A stretch of 49,131 bases of DNA from Phocaeicola paurosaccharolyticus JCM 15092 (GCF_000613805.1 NZ_BAJR01000024.1:1-49131), one strand, 5' to 3'. Positions 27,028 to 36,393 are shown, counted from the stretch's first letter. The notes: generated from the letters alone by a model not told the origin. A program made the numbers and translations.

Positions 27028-27073
27028 AAAAAATACCTCGTAAGTCATCTATTAATACTTGCGAGGTTTTTTC
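27028..27073. terminator. Terminator between prmA and lysozyme genes
   Basis: ACCTCGTAAGT (27035-27045) pairs with ACTTGCGAGGT (27056-27066), with one G-U pair, around a 10-nt loop; flanked by an A-run before and a T-run after, so it can work on both strands. Confidence 0.85.
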
Positions 27074-27102
27074 TTATAAAGGGACATGTTTTATGAGACC
27101 TA

Positions 27103-27978
27103 CTACTTAATAGTCATTGACTTAAGCTCATCAAGAGAGCCGTTGAAGATATCAAGGTCAACACTCTTCTCTATACCAGGTATATTACCTATATCGGTAT
27201 GCTGCCAAAAGTCCCAGTCGCCTTTATATTTCACTGAGTCAACATAGTAGTGTGCTATCCAATATGGATATGTATCAAAGATGGAGTCACTGAGATACTT
27301 TGTCTTAAATTTATACGAAGCGTATATTATAGGCCGTACTCCATAATGTTTCTCAATCTTACTTAACCATAGCTTTATATCACGTCTCATCTTCTCAGCA
27401 TCGTCACCTTTCTTCTCTATATCAAGCACAGGAGGTAAATCACCCTTCTCCAAACGTACAGAGTTTATGAAAAAATCTGCTTGACGTGAAGCGCTGGTGT
27501 TAGGATTATAGAAATGATATGCACCGCGAATAAAGCCATAAGCCCTTGCAGAGTCAAAATTTGCCCGGAAAACATTATCACCAAAGTCACCACCTTCGGA
27601 AGCTTTCATAAATATAAACTTCAATGGGAAACGTCCTTGTTGAGATTGTGAAAGTTTTTTCCAGTCTATTACACCTTGGTGATGTGAAAGATCTATGCCA
27701 TGAATCTGATAACCTGAAGGCATACAGACACCATAGGCCTTATATCCGTAACATGGTTTCCAACGGTATGAGTATGGGCGGATGAAAAAATAGTAGAATA
27801 GAGCAATGAATACAATCGAAACCAAGACCATTAATAATTTGTAAACCCAACAAGGGATCTCCTTATCTGTTTTTTTCTTCCTAGTGCCGGAATTTCTCTT
27901 GCGACCCTTTGAGGAAGATGAACCCTTTCTTGTTTTCGAAGATTTGTTCACAGTATTTATAGGAGATTGATTGGTCAT
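27103..27978 (-). CDS. Membrane-anchored GH25 lysozyme
   Basis: Hydrolyses the beta-1,4 bond between MurNAc and GlcNAc in peptidoglycan. A 291-aa protein with a Lys/Ser-rich cytoplasmic head (about 10-40), one membrane helix (about 43-67), then a GH25 domain: HGIDLSHHQGVIDW (93-106, with catalytic Asp96), the LDIE pair, YWIAHYY, and WQHTDIGNIPGI with VDLDIF near the end. It should sit in the inner membrane facing the periplasm. The unusually basic head is not part of the enzyme. It is followed (in its own direction) by the prmA-side terminator. Confidence 0.92.
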   Translation of the reverse strand: MTNQSPINTVNKSSKTRKGSSSSKGRKRNSGTRKKKTDKEIPCWVYKLLMVLVSIVFIALFYYFFIRPYSYRWKPCYGYKAYGVCMPSGYQIHGIDLSHHQGVIDWKKLSQSQQGRFPLKFIFMKASEGGDFGDNVFRANFDSARAYGFIRGAYHFYNPNTSASRQADFFINSVRLEKGDLPPVLDIEKKGDDAEKMRRDIKLWLSKIEKHYGVRPIIYASYKFKTKYLSDSIFDTYPYWIAHYYVDSVKYKGDWDFWQHTDIGNIPGIEKSVDLDIFNGSLDELKSMTIK

Positions 27979-28000
27979 GTATGTTGCGGTATAAAAATTT

Positions 28001-28044
28001 CATTTCATAGCAGGGCATGAAGAGATCATGCCCTGTCTGAAATG
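28001..28044 (-). terminator. Terminator after pfp
   Basis: CAGGGCATGA and TCATGCCCTG pair perfectly over 10 bp around a 5-nt loop (28011-28035), with an outer stem CATTTCA / TGAAATG. On the minus strand an AAATTTTTAT tract follows, placing it after the phosphofructokinase gene. Confidence 0.85.
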
Positions 28045-28063
28045 ATAGTATGATATAGCTAAA

Positions 28064-29707
28064 TTATTTAGCTTTTTCTAACTGAAGAGTTCTAGTAGCC
28101 TGATCGCATACTGATGAAGGACCGAAGTACTGTATTGGACCTGGGTAAACATAGTCAGTCTTAATAGCCCACTCTTCGCGGTTTGCAGCGAAGAATTTGA
28201 ATGGAGCACCATCAAGTTTAACCAAAGCCTTCTGAATAACCGGTTTCATCTCTCCGTGACGACGTTCCATGTTCATCATCATTGTGATAGGCACACCACC
28301 TGCAATCCATTCAGCAGCAGGAGCAGTTAGGTTACGTACAGATGACATATAACCAGTCTCACCATTAGCGATAAGAACAGAAGCAGTAAAGCCAAGTGAG
28401 TAGCAGTAGTCTGCGTCGAAGTTAGATGGAGCAGCGCAACGTCCTTCGTAACCGAAGAAGTGGTGCTGAGCAGCAAACTTACCTACGAACTTACCCTCTT
28501 CTTTCCACTGTGCAAGTTTAACAGCAACCATGTCAGAAAGCAACTTCTCTGTTTCGATAAGTGATACCTGTACGTTTCCGTGTGGGTCACGATCAAGAGT
28601 AAGCTGACGAGCTACACCTTCTGGAAGAGAAGCGTAGATTTCTGAGTTAGCTTTAGAAAGTTTAGAGATGATATATTCTCTTTGGTGTGATTTCTTGATA
28701 AGAGCGAATTCAGCAGCATTTGCAGCAAGGAAGTCATTCAACTCAGAGATCAGGTTCTTCATTGCAGGGATGAACTCAATAAGACCTTCTGGAATAAGAA
28801 CTGTACCGAAGTTGTTACCTTCTGCAGCACGAGCAGCAACCTTTTCAGCAATAGAAGTTACAACATCATCAAGTGAAAGGTTCTCTTTCTCTACCTCCTC
28901 AGAAATGATACAAACATTTGGTTGTACCTGCAAAGCACATTCAAGAGCGATATGAGAAGCTGAACGACCCATCAGTTTAATGAAGTGCCAGTATTTACGA
29001 GCTGAGTTACAGTCACGTTGGATGTTACCGATAACTTCAGAATATGTCTTACAAGCAGTATCGAAACCGAAAGATGTTTCGATCATCTCGTTCTTAAGGT
29101 CACCGTCGATAGTCTTAGGACAACCAATAACCTGGATACCATAGTTTTTAGCAGCATAGTACTCAGCAAGAACACATGCATTTGTGTTAGAGTCGTCACC
29201 ACCAATTATAACCAAAGCTGTGATATCAAGTTGTTTAAGAATCTGGTAACCTTTCTCGAACTGTTCTTCAGCTTCAAGTTTAGTACGGCCAGAACCTATG
29301 ATATCGAAACCACCTGTGTTACGATACTCATCGATGATATCAGAAGTAAGTTCCATATAGTTATGGTCTACCAATCCACCAGGACCAAGGATAAAACCGT
29401 ATAAGCGGCTATCTTTATTCAGATTCTTGATTCCGTCGAATAGACCTGAAATAACGTTATGACCACCAGGAGCCTGGCCACCTGAAAGGATGACACCAAC
29501 GTTGATAGGTTTGAAAGCTTTAGCCTCACCCTCAGCGAACTGAATGATTGGCATACCGTAAGTGTTAGGGAATAATGCTTTTATAGCATCCTGGTCAGCT
29601 ACTGACTCAGTTGGATTTCCTTTCTCCACTTTAACTGCACCTCTCAAAGCTTTTGGAAGTTTTGGCTGATACGCAGCTCTTTCAATCTGTAATGCACTTT
29701 TAGTCAT
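28064..29707 (-). CDS. pfp: Pyrophosphate-dependent 6-phosphofructokinase
   Basis: Reversible phosphorylation of fructose 6-phosphate with PPi in glycolysis/gluconeogenesis. The 547-aa length matches the long PFP clade. Motifs: [10 protein letters not shown] (75-84), GGDDSN (169-174), where the second Asp marks PPi rather than ATP specificity (ATP enzymes have Gly), PKTIDGD (197-203) with catalytic Asp, and MGRSASH. Start at ATG 29707; upstream DNA is shared with the divergent small gene. Confidence 0.95.
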   Translation of the reverse strand: MTKSALQIERAAYQPKLPKALRGAVKVEKGNPTESVADQDAIKALFPNTYGMPIIQFAEGEAKAFKPINVGVILSGGQAPGGHNVISGLFDGIKNLNKDSRLYGFILGPGGLVDHNYMELTSDIIDEYRNTGGFDIIGSGRTKLEAEEQFEKGYQILKQLDITALVIIGGDDSNTNACVLAEYYAAKNYGIQVIGCPKTIDGDLKNEMIETSFGFDTACKTYSEVIGNIQRDCNSARKYWHFIKLMGRSASHIALECALQVQPNVCIISEEVEKENLSLDDVVTSIAEKVAARAAEGNNFGTVLIPEGLIEFIPAMKNLISELNDFLAANAAEFALIKKSHQREYIISKLSKANSEIYASLPEGVARQLTLDRDPHGNVQVSLIETEKLLSDMVAVKLAQWKEEGKFVGKFAAQHHFFGYEGRCAAPSNFDADYCYSLGFTASVLIANGETGYMSSVRNLTAPAAEWIAGGVPITMMMNMERRHGEMKPVIQKALVKLDGAPFKFFAANREEWAIKTDYVYPGPIQYFGPSSVCDQATRTLQLEKAK

Positions 29708-29750
29708 TTTCTTATTTTTTTAAAATGTATGTAATTCCGTAATTGGATTG

Positions 29751-29758
29751 CAAATTTC
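29751..29758 (-). promoter_or_regulatory. Possible -7 box for pfp
   Basis: On the minus strand GAAATTTG differs from TAnnTTTG in the first base, 43 bp upstream of the pfp ATG. Weak, but the best candidate in the gap. Confidence 0.25.
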
Positions 29759-29801
29759 GCTCATTTTTTGGAATTATAAAAACTTATCAAAATAAAAATA
29801 G

Positions 29802-29809
29802 TACATTTG
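29802..29809 (+). promoter_or_regulatory. -7 box for the small protein-acyltransferase pair
   Basis: TACATTTG fits TAnnTTTG exactly, 48 bp before ATG 29858. The intervening leader is very AT-rich. Confidence 0.5.
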
Positions 29810-29857
29810 CATACATTATTAAAGGAATTATTAATTCACTTAAATTATTAATTTGTT

Positions 29858-30103
29858 ATGGCAAGTAGAAGAATTTTAAAGAAGAACATTAAAGGCGCAA
29901 TAGATTTCCTTTTCATAATCAGCGTAATGGTTGATCAGAAGAATGACGATAAGATGTATGGTATCATCGACAAGATGACTGATTTAGTATCAAGAATAAG
30001 CCATACAGAACCAGGAAAGGCTAAAGAGTACTACAAAAATATAAAGAAAGAGTACAGCGATTGCTTAGTGCAAGTTAACGATCTTATCAAAGATGTTGCT
30101 TAA
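29858..30103 (+). CDS. Small protein of unknown function upstream of acyltransferase
   Basis: An 81-aa basic protein, no signal peptide, predicted mostly helical. It begins MASRRILKKNIKGAIDFLF, with the only hydrophobic stretch (about 14-24, IDFLFIISVMV) too short for a clear membrane helix. I do not recognise a family. It is 15 bp upstream of the PlsC-like acyltransferase and shares its promoter, so a role near membrane lipid metabolism is possible but unsupported by motif. Confidence 0.75.
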   Translation: MASRRILKKNIKGAIDFLFIISVMVDQKNDDKMYGIIDKMTDLVSRISHTEPGKAKEYYKNIKKEYSDCLVQVNDLIKDVA

Positions 30104-30118
30104 TTAAGACTTGCAATA

Positions 30119-30676
30119 ATGGAAAAAGCAATTTGTAGCTTTATTTATCATAAGATCTTGGGATGGAAATCAAAAGTTACTGTTCCTGATTTTGATAAAT
30201 ATATTATTTGTGCTGCGCCACACACTTCTAATTTCGACCTTTTCATTGGTAAACTATTCATTGCTGCTAATGGCAGGAAGACAGGTTTCATGATGAAGAA
30301 GTTTTGGTTCTTTTGGCCTTTGGGGTATTTGTTCAGAGCAATGGGTGGAGTTCCTGTAGACAGGAATAAAAAAACATCATTGGTTGACCAGATGATTAAG
30401 GAAGCCCAAGAGAGCAAAGAGTTCCATCTGGCTATAACACCTGAGGGAACAAGAAAGAAGAATGGTAACTGGAAAAAAGGATTTTACTACATAGCAAAAG
30501 GTGCAAACCTGCCTATAATCCTTATAGGTATAGACTACGTAGATAAGTGCATTTCAGCAGAAAAGGTGATATATCCTTCTGGAGATATGAAAAGTGATTT
30601 GAGAGAAATTAAACTCTATTACAAAAATTTCAGAGGTAAACATCCGGAACGTTTCTCCATAGGAAATGTAGAATAA
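30119..30676 (+). CDS. 1-acyl-glycerol-3-phosphate acyltransferase-like (PlsC domain)
   Basis: A 185-aa acyltransferase of the PlsC fold that would transfer an acyl group to lysophosphatidate or a related lipid. The HxxxxD catalytic motif is HTSNFD (35-40), the acceptor-site motif is GGVPVDR (76-82), and EGTR is at 109-112. It is shorter than classical PlsC (about 240 aa) and lacks a clear N-terminal membrane helix, so the true acceptor may differ (for example an aminolipid). Follows the 81-aa gene by 15 bp; a terminator closes the unit. Confidence 0.85.
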   Translation: MEKAICSFIYHKILGWKSKVTVPDFDKYIICAAPHTSNFDLFIGKLFIAANGRKTGFMMKKFWFFWPLGYLFRAMGGVPVDRNKKTSLVDQMIKEAQESKEFHLAITPEGTRKKNGNWKKGFYYIAKGANLPIILIGIDYVDKCISAEKVIYPSGDMKSDLREIKLYYKNFRGKHPERFSIGNVE

Positions 30677-30683
30677 CTTACAG

Positions 30684-30725
30684 TAAGTGCGTCTCAAAGA
30701 TAATTTGAAACGCACTTATTTTTTG
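30684..30725 (+). terminator. Terminator after the acyltransferase
   Basis: TAAGTGCGT (30684-30692) pairs with ACGCACTTA (30710-30718), with further pairing of TCAAA and TTTGA inside; followed by a T-run. Confidence 0.87.
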
Positions 30726-30911
30726 TCCTTATAATATCTACCTTCATTTTACTCAATATTTATTATAATCTCCCCTAACCTGAAATAGCCCCCTCTTTTG
30801 CCTAGAAATACTATGAGAATGTTGCATTTACAAATGGTAAGGAGACAACAATCCATTATACATATTGTGACAGAATTTATTTGATGCAGACTCCCTGAAT
30901 CTATATCTTTA
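30726..30911 (+). promoter_or_regulatory. Intergenic region with promoter for the 950-aa amidase-like gene
   Basis: In the 327-bp gap before the next gene the useful signals are: C-rich boxes CCCCTA (30772-30777) and CCCCCT (30789-30794), and a promoter with TTTG (30880-30883), 20 bp, then TATCTTTA (30904-30911), one base off the consensus. That leaves a leader of about 85 nt. I see no gene in the gap. Confidence 0.5.
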
Positions 30912-31003
30912 TTTCATCAAAGAAGAGCAATAAACCAATAAAGTGATGAAAACAGTCAATATAATGAGGAAAAAAATATAAATTCGCATCAAAAATATCG
31001 GTC

Positions 31004-33856
31004 ATGAGAAAACTATATATATTTCTTCTTTTTACAATAACATCAATCCTTGGCGTCTATTCGCAAAGTCTTGAGAATAATATAGAGAATAAACTTAAGG
31101 AATATTTTGCCGGATATGTTACAAATGCTAACATTGGTAAGTGTAAACTCTCCAGTTATGATATTAATCATGACAAACGTACATTGAGAATATACCCCAA
31201 CGAAAACTTCGGATACCAGTCTTTCACACCTGAAAAGGTTGAAACCATTTACTCAACAATTAAGAGCTTACTCCCCGGACCTGCCAATTATTACGAAATA
31301 ACAGTCGTTGCCGATGGGAAACCAATAGAAGATCTTGTTCCTAACATATTTTTACGTCGTAGAGATAAGACCAGAGAACTGGGCAAATTAGAGTATAAAG
31401 GCAAACAGTGGGTAAAGAATATCTCTAATGAAGTTTATCCTACCAAAGGACTGAACGGAAGGCACATAGCTATATGGCAAAGTCATGGCAAATATTTCGA
31501 TGCTAATCAGAACAGATGGATATGGCAGAGACCTAACCTCTTTGCAACAAACGAAGATATGTTCACTCAGTCATTTGTAACGCAGTATATAATCCCAATG
31601 ATTGAAAATGCCGGTGCTACTGTTTTTACGCCACGTGAAAGAGACTGGCAGAGAAACGAGGTGATTGTAGACAACGATGGCGGTGGCACTTACCTTGAGA
31701 CTTCAAGTAAGAAAGGCAAATGGATGACTCATATACAGAAAGGTTTTGCACAGAAATATCAAAAATATCTGGACAACCATAATCCTTTCGAGGACGGCAC
31801 AATACGTTTCACTGCGATAGAAAAGAAGGCTGAGAAGGCTTTCGCTCAGTGGATACCTAATATACCGGAGAGTGGTGAGTATGCAGTATATGTCACCTAC
31901 CAATCTCTACCGGAGAGTATTGATGATGCCAAATATATGGTTTTCCACAAAGGTGGAGTGACCGAGTTCCATGTCAACCAACAGATGGGCGAAGGCACAT
32001 GGGTATACCTTGGAACATTTGCTTTCGATAAAGGAAGTAACGATTACGGAATGGTTGTACTCAGCAACCAGAGTAAGAGCAAAGGTGTGGTATGTGCAGA
32101 TGCAGTGCGATTCGGAGGTGGTATGGGTAATATAGTCAGAAGAGGCAAAACAAGCGGACTTCCAAGATACCTGGAGGGTGCACGTTACTCTGCACAGTGG
32201 TACGGGATGCCTTATAATGTCTATAGCCCGAGTAAAGGGGAAGACGATTATAAAGATGATATCAATGTAAGAGGTAACGCAACTAATTACATCAGCGGTA
32301 AATCTATCTACAACCCAATATATTCAGGTCTTGCTGTACCATTAGATCTGTCTCTAGGTTTACATAGCGATGCCGGATACTCAAGAGGCGACAGCCTTAT
32401 AGGAAGCTTAGGAATTTATACAACAGATACTAACAAGAAGCTCCTCAACTCGGGAATATCTCGCTATGCATCAAGAGATTTTGCCGATTTGATGCTTAAT
32501 GGAATTAAAAGAGATATCTTATCCCAGTTCAACATTAACTGGAAAGTAAGAAGCCTGTGGAACAGAAACTACAGCGAGACAAGAGTTCCAGGTATTCCAT
32601 CTATGATTCTGGAACTTCTGTCACATCAGAACTTTGCTGATATGCAACTTGGACATGACCCGAGATTCAAATTCACTGTTGGTCGTTCTGTATACAAATC
32701 TATTTTGAAGTATATCTCTTCCATGCATAATGAGGATTATATCGTACAGCCTCTGCCTGTTACTGAATTCATGATTACAGAAGATAAGAAGAACAGATTC
32801 ACTCTATCATGGAGAGAAACAATAGATAAGGATGAGCCTACAGCAAAACCAATAGCATATAAGGTATATACAAGAGTTGGATATGGAGGTTTCGACAATG
32901 GTGTGTTAGTAGAAGGTAACAAATATACATTCAAGGCTGAGCCGGGACTTACATACAGTTTCAAAGTCACTGCAGTGAACAAGGGTGGAGAAAGTTTCCC
33001 TTCCGAAATTCTATCGGCATACAAAGCACGTAAAAGTCTTGGAACTATACTCATAGTGAATGGTTTCGACAGACTTTCAGGACCTGCATTTACAAATGAC
33101 AGCGTCTCACAGGGATTCGACTTGTCAGAGGATGCAGGAATGCCATATATCCGAACATCATCTTTCTGCGGAAATCAGATAATTAATGATAAAAGCAAGA
33201 TAGGAATTGAAGATAGTAAGGGGCTAGGCTATAGTGGTAATGAGCTCGAGGGTGTGATTGTCGCAGGTAATACTTTCGACTATCCATTCGTTCACGGTAA
33301 GGCAATCCAGAGAGATGGCAGATATTCGTATGTATCATGCAGCTCGGCAGCTTTAGTAAAGAGTGGACAGAACCTTGACAAATATTTTGCTATAGACTAT
33401 ATATATGGAGCTCAGAAGAGTCCTCTATCAAGAGATATTCAAGCACTGTTGACAATATATTGTAACAGAGGAGGCAACCTGCTTATTAGTGGAACAGATA
33501 TTGTAAGTGGTGCAGACAACTACTCAGCAAACTTCAATAAAGAGATACTGAAATGTGATAACGGTGGAAGTATGCATACCATCAACTCGGGTAACATTTC
33601 GGGTATAGGTTTGAACTTCACAATACCTGTAACTCTCAATGAGAAGGTTTATTGTGCCGAAGCATCCGATTGTGTCATGCCTCTCTCTACTGCATTCTCT
33701 ACATTTGTATATACACCGGGAAACTATAGTGCTGCTACAGCATACAAAGGAGATTACAGGACTTTTGTATTAGGTTTCCCTTTTGAATGTGTTGACGGAG
33801 AAAATAACAGAGCTGCAATAATGAGTGCTGCGATAAACTTCTTTATGTCTAAATAA
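31004..33856 (+). CDS. Exported amidase-like protein with golvesin and fibronectin-III domains
   Basis: A 950-aa exported protein (signal peptide about 1-20, ending in VYSQ). The first part (about 120-200 and 400-560) reads as an N-acetylmuramoyl-L-alanine amidase-like fold, with IAIWQSHGKYF, SLGLHSDAGYSRGDSL and the late SMILELLSHQNFAD; it is interrupted by a golvesin-C-like beta domain (about 255-375, with AVYVTYQSLPESIDDAKYMV). A fibronectin-III domain (about 580-675) and a C-terminal alpha/beta domain of about 270 aa with a GATase-like outline follow. Homologues are often mislabelled xanthan lyase. Substrate is probably peptidoglycan or a surface glycan; catalytic residues were not confirmed. 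Confidence 0.75.
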   Translation: MRKLYIFLLFTITSILGVYSQSLENNIENKLKEYFAGYVTNANIGKCKLSSYDINHDKRTLRIYPNENFGYQSFTPEKVETIYSTIKSLLPGPANYYEITVVADGKPIEDLVPNIFLRRRDKTRELGKLEYKGKQWVKNISNEVYPTKGLNGRHIAIWQSHGKYFDANQNRWIWQRPNLFATNEDMFTQSFVTQYIIPMIENAGATVFTPRERDWQRNEVIVDNDGGGTYLETSSKKGKWMTHIQKGFAQKYQKYLDNHNPFEDGTIRFTAIEKKAEKAFAQWIPNIPESGEYAVYVTYQSLPESIDDAKYMVFHKGGVTEFHVNQQMGEGTWVYLGTFAFDKGSNDYGMVVLSNQSKSKGVVCADAVRFGGGMGNIVRRGKTSGLPRYLEGARYSAQWYGMPYNVYSPSKGEDDYKDDINVRGNATNYISGKSIYNPIYSGLAVPLDLSLGLHSDAGYSRGDSLIGSLGIYTTDTNKKLLNSGISRYASRDFADLMLNGIKRDILSQFNINWKVRSLWNRNYSETRVPGIPSMILELLSHQNFADMQLGHDPRFKFTVGRSVYKSILKYISSMHNEDYIVQPLPVTEFMITEDKKNRFTLSWRETIDKDEPTAKPIAYKVYTRVGYGGFDNGVLVEGNKYTFKAEPGLTYSFKVTAVNKGGESFPSEILSAYKARKSLGTILIVNGFDRLSGPAFTNDSVSQGFDLSEDAGMPYIRTSSFCGNQIINDKSKIGIEDSKGLGYSGNELEGVIVAGNTFDYPFVHGKAIQRDGRYSYVSCSSAALVKSGQNLDKYFAIDYIYGAQKSPLSRDIQALLTIYCNRGGNLLISGTDIVSGADNYSANFNKEILKCDNGGSMHTINSGNISGIGLNFTIPVTLNEKVYCAEASDCVMPLSTAFSTFVYTPGNYSAATAYKGDYRTFVLGFPFECVDGENNRAAIMSAAINFFMSK

Positions 33857-33878
33857 TTTTTTGGATTATTCATAAAAT

Positions 33879-33912
33879 AAAACGGTGCAAATCCCCTTTG
33901 CATCGTTTTTTT
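33879..33912 (+). terminator. Terminator after the amidase-like gene
   Basis: AAAACGGTGCAAA and TTTGCATCGTTTT pair with one mismatch around a TCCCC loop, followed by a T-run. It runs into the promoter of the next gene. Confidence 0.85.
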
Positions 33913-33914
33913 AA

Positions 33915-33922
33915 TAACTTTG
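33915..33922 (+). promoter_or_regulatory. -7 box upstream of the 106-aa gene
   Basis: TAACTTTG fits TAnnTTTG exactly, 26 bp before ATG 33949, immediately after the preceding terminator. Confidence 0.5.
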
Positions 33923-33948
33923 TGATATAACCATAAAAATATAGCACT

Positions 33949-34269
33949 ATGTACACTATACAGACAAACCCTACTGGCACACGCAGCATGGATATTTCTG
34001 AAGAAAATCTTCAGACAATTGAAAAATATGCACTTTTTCAACATCTTATAGATAGCAATGGAATTGTTGATGAAGAGGTGCTCGAGAAGTTAAGACTGAA
34101 TTTACGTTCACTGATTTCTTCAAGTGAAGGAGAGTGCAAAGAGCTTTTGGACCTTTGCATAGATGTGATTTATCATAATAATATGAAAGCTTTTGGACTA
34201 CATCAGCTTATCTTGCTTTACATCAAATGGGAAAGTGAAAAGGAAGATGATGAGGATGATGAGGCATAG
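33949..34269 (+). CDS. Small acidic protein of unknown function
   Basis: A 106-aa cytosolic protein, largely helical by composition, ending in a strongly acidic tail (EKEDDEDDEA). No family recognised and no Cys cluster beyond two Cys residues. It lies 26 bp upstream of the YgiQ-like gene and shares its promoter, so the two are probably cotranslated. Confidence 0.75.
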   Translation: MYTIQTNPTGTRSMDISEENLQTIEKYALFQHLIDSNGIVDEEVLEKLRLNLRSLISSSEGECKELLDLCIDVIYHNNMKAFGLHQLILLYIKWESEKEDDEDDEA

Positions 34270-34295
34270 AGCGACATGTAACAATAAAAAGGAAT

Positions 34296-36155
34296 TTGAA
34301 AGAATATAAAGTAACAGATTGGCTACCTACTACTAAAAAAGAGATGGAAATGAGAGGATGGGATGAACTTGATGTCATCCTGTTCAGCGGAGATGCATAC
34401 GTAGACCATCCATCTTTTGGGGCGGCAGTCATAGGAAGATTATTAGAGGCACAAGGGCTAAGAGTAGCTATTGTGCCTCAACCAAATTGGAGAGACGATT
34501 TAAGAGATTTCAAGAAACTAGGTAAACCAAGACTCTTTTTCGGTATATCTGCCGGCTGTATGGACAGCATGGTAAACAAATATACTGCCAACAAACGTCT
34601 TAGAAGTGAAGATGCATATACACCCGACGGACGTCATGACATGCGACCTGAATATCCCAGCATAGTATATGCAGAGATACTCAAAAGCCTATTCCCTGAT
34701 GTTCCTATTATCCTTGGTGGTATAGAGGCTTCACTTAGAAGAGTGACACATTATGACTATTGGCAGGACAAAGTCAGGAAGTCTATTCTATGCGATTCAA
34801 AAGCTGACCTTCTGATATATGGTATGGGAGAGAAACCTATTACAGAGCTTTGCGAAAAACTCTTGCAACAGGTCAATCAGAACATGCCTATAACAATACC
34901 AAAAGATATTCCACAAACAGCATATTTGGTAAATAAAAATGAGATACCTGCTTCAAACTCTGATAAGGAGGATGTAGCACTGGCATCACATGAGGATTGT
35001 CTGAAAGATAAAAAGAAACAGGCACACAACTTCCGACTCATAGAGGAAGAATCGAACAAGTATGAAGCGTCTAGAATACTACAGCATGTCGGCAATAAGG
35101 TCGTTGTGGTGAACTCACCATACCCACCTATGAGTCAGGCTGAGCTGGATCACTCTTTTGACCTTCCATACACCCGCCTTCCTCATCCAAAATATAAAGA
35201 CAAACGCATACCTGCATTCGATATGATAAAGTTCTCGGTTAATATTCACCGGGGATGTTTCGGAGGATGTGCTTTCTGCACAATATCAGCTCATCAGGGG
35301 AAGTTTATTGTGAGCCGCAGTAAGGAGAGCATTATCAACGAAGTAAAGAAGGTTGTCGACATGCCCGACTTTAAAGGCTATCTAAGTGACCTTGGCGGAC
35401 CTAGTGCAAATATGTACATGATGAGTGGAGAGAACAAGGATATGTGCAGCAAGTGCAAGCGTCCGTCATGCATTCATCCAAAGGTATGTCCAAATCTGAA
35501 TACAGACCATCGTCCTCTGCTTGATATATACCACTCGGTTGATGCCATACCCGGTATAAAGAAAAGTTTTATAGGCAGTGGCATTAGATATGACCTGTTA
35601 CAGTATAAGAGTAAGAATGATAAGGTGAACAAAAGTACTGAGGAGTATACTCGAGAACTCATTGCAAAACATGTAAGCGGACGACTCAAGGTTGCACCTG
35701 AACATACTAGCGATAAGGTCCTCAACTTGATGAGAAAACCCTCTTTCAGCCAGTTCTATGATTTCAAAAATACCTTTGACAGGATAAACAGGGAACTGAA
35801 CTTGAAACAGCAGATTATTCCATATTTCATAAGCAGCCATCCGGGATGCAGCGAAGAGGATATGGCGGAACTTGCTGTATTGACAAAGAAACTGGACTTC
35901 CATCTGGAACAGGTACAGGACTTCACTCCTACTCCAATGACTGTCTCTACAGAGGCATGGTATACAGGTTACAACCCCTATACACTAGAGCCGGTATTCT
36001 CCGCTAAGTCACCTATGGATAAGCTCAGACAGAGAATGTTCTTCTTCTGGTATAAGCCGGAGGAAAGAAGGAACATAACAAATGAACTTAACCGAATAGG
36101 AAGAAGTGACCTTATAAACAAGCTTTATGGAGGCGGTGGAAGAAACAACAGATAG
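34296..36155 (+). CDS. YgiQ-family radical SAM protein
   Basis: A 619-aa radical-SAM protein of the YgiQ family, function unsettled. The SAM cluster motif is CFGGCAFC (Cys321, 325 and 328), preceded by the family N-terminal domain with SGDAYVDHPSFG (31-42) and GGIEASLRR (141-149). A second Cys-rich patch, MCSKCKRPSCIHPKVC, follows and may bind another metal site. The start is a TTG at 34296: no ATG fits in frame, the protein aligns with the family from there, and AAAAAGG precedes it. A long terminator follows. Confidence 0.92.
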   Translation: MKEYKVTDWLPTTKKEMEMRGWDELDVILFSGDAYVDHPSFGAAVIGRLLEAQGLRVAIVPQPNWRDDLRDFKKLGKPRLFFGISAGCMDSMVNKYTANKRLRSEDAYTPDGRHDMRPEYPSIVYAEILKSLFPDVPIILGGIEASLRRVTHYDYWQDKVRKSILCDSKADLLIYGMGEKPITELCEKLLQQVNQNMPITIPKDIPQTAYLVNKNEIPASNSDKEDVALASHEDCLKDKKKQAHNFRLIEEESNKYEASRILQHVGNKVVVVNSPYPPMSQAELDHSFDLPYTRLPHPKYKDKRIPAFDMIKFSVNIHRGCFGGCAFCTISAHQGKFIVSRSKESIINEVKKVVDMPDFKGYLSDLGGPSANMYMMSGENKDMCSKCKRPSCIHPKVCPNLNTDHRPLLDIYHSVDAIPGIKKSFIGSGIRYDLLQYKSKNDKVNKSTEEYTRELIAKHVSGRLKVAPEHTSDKVLNLMRKPSFSQFYDFKNTFDRINRELNLKQQIIPYFISSHPGCSEEDMAELAVLTKKLDFHLEQVQDFTPTPMTVSTEAWYTGYNPYTLEPVFSAKSPMDKLRQRMFFFWYKPEERRNITNELNRIGRSDLINKLYGGGGRNNR

Positions 36156-36173
36156 TTATTCTAAAAAATAGAG

Positions 36174-36216
36174 AAACGGTAATGAACAAAAGAATTGATT
36201 CATTACCGTTTTTATT
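36174..36216 (+). terminator. Terminator after the YgiQ gene
   Basis: Perfect 13-bp stem AAACGGTAATGAA / TTCATTACCGTTT (36174-36186, 36199-36211) with a 12-nt loop and a T-rich tail. Confidence 0.9.
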
Positions 36217-36290
36217 TTTGCCTAAGATTATATCCGTTTAGATAGTCATCTCATTATTGAATCATGATATATTTTTTCTGTCATGGCAGA

Positions 36291-36378
36291 AGCATCAACG
36301 GATCATGATCGGATCATCAACGAATCATGATCGGATTAACAACGGATCATGATCGGGTTAGCAACGGATCATGATCGG
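36291..36378. repeat. Four-copy 22-bp tandem repeat with GATCATGATC palindrome
   Basis: Four head-to-tail 22-bp units (36291-36312, 36313-36334, 36335-36356, 36357-36378) sharing the core CAACGGATCATGATCGG; unit 2 has AAT for GAT. Each contains or nearly contains the 10-bp palindrome GATCATGATC. A degenerate partial copy (ATCATGAT) lies about 30 bp upstream. It sits between the YgiQ terminator and the 3' end of the convergent ACT gene. It is not a CRISPR, since there are no spacers. Confidence 0.9.
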
Positions 36379-36393
36379 TTTATCGTTGTCTCC

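Noticed and set aside
36291..36378. CRISPR array
   Set aside because: The 22-bp units abut directly with no spacers, and no cas genes are in the window.
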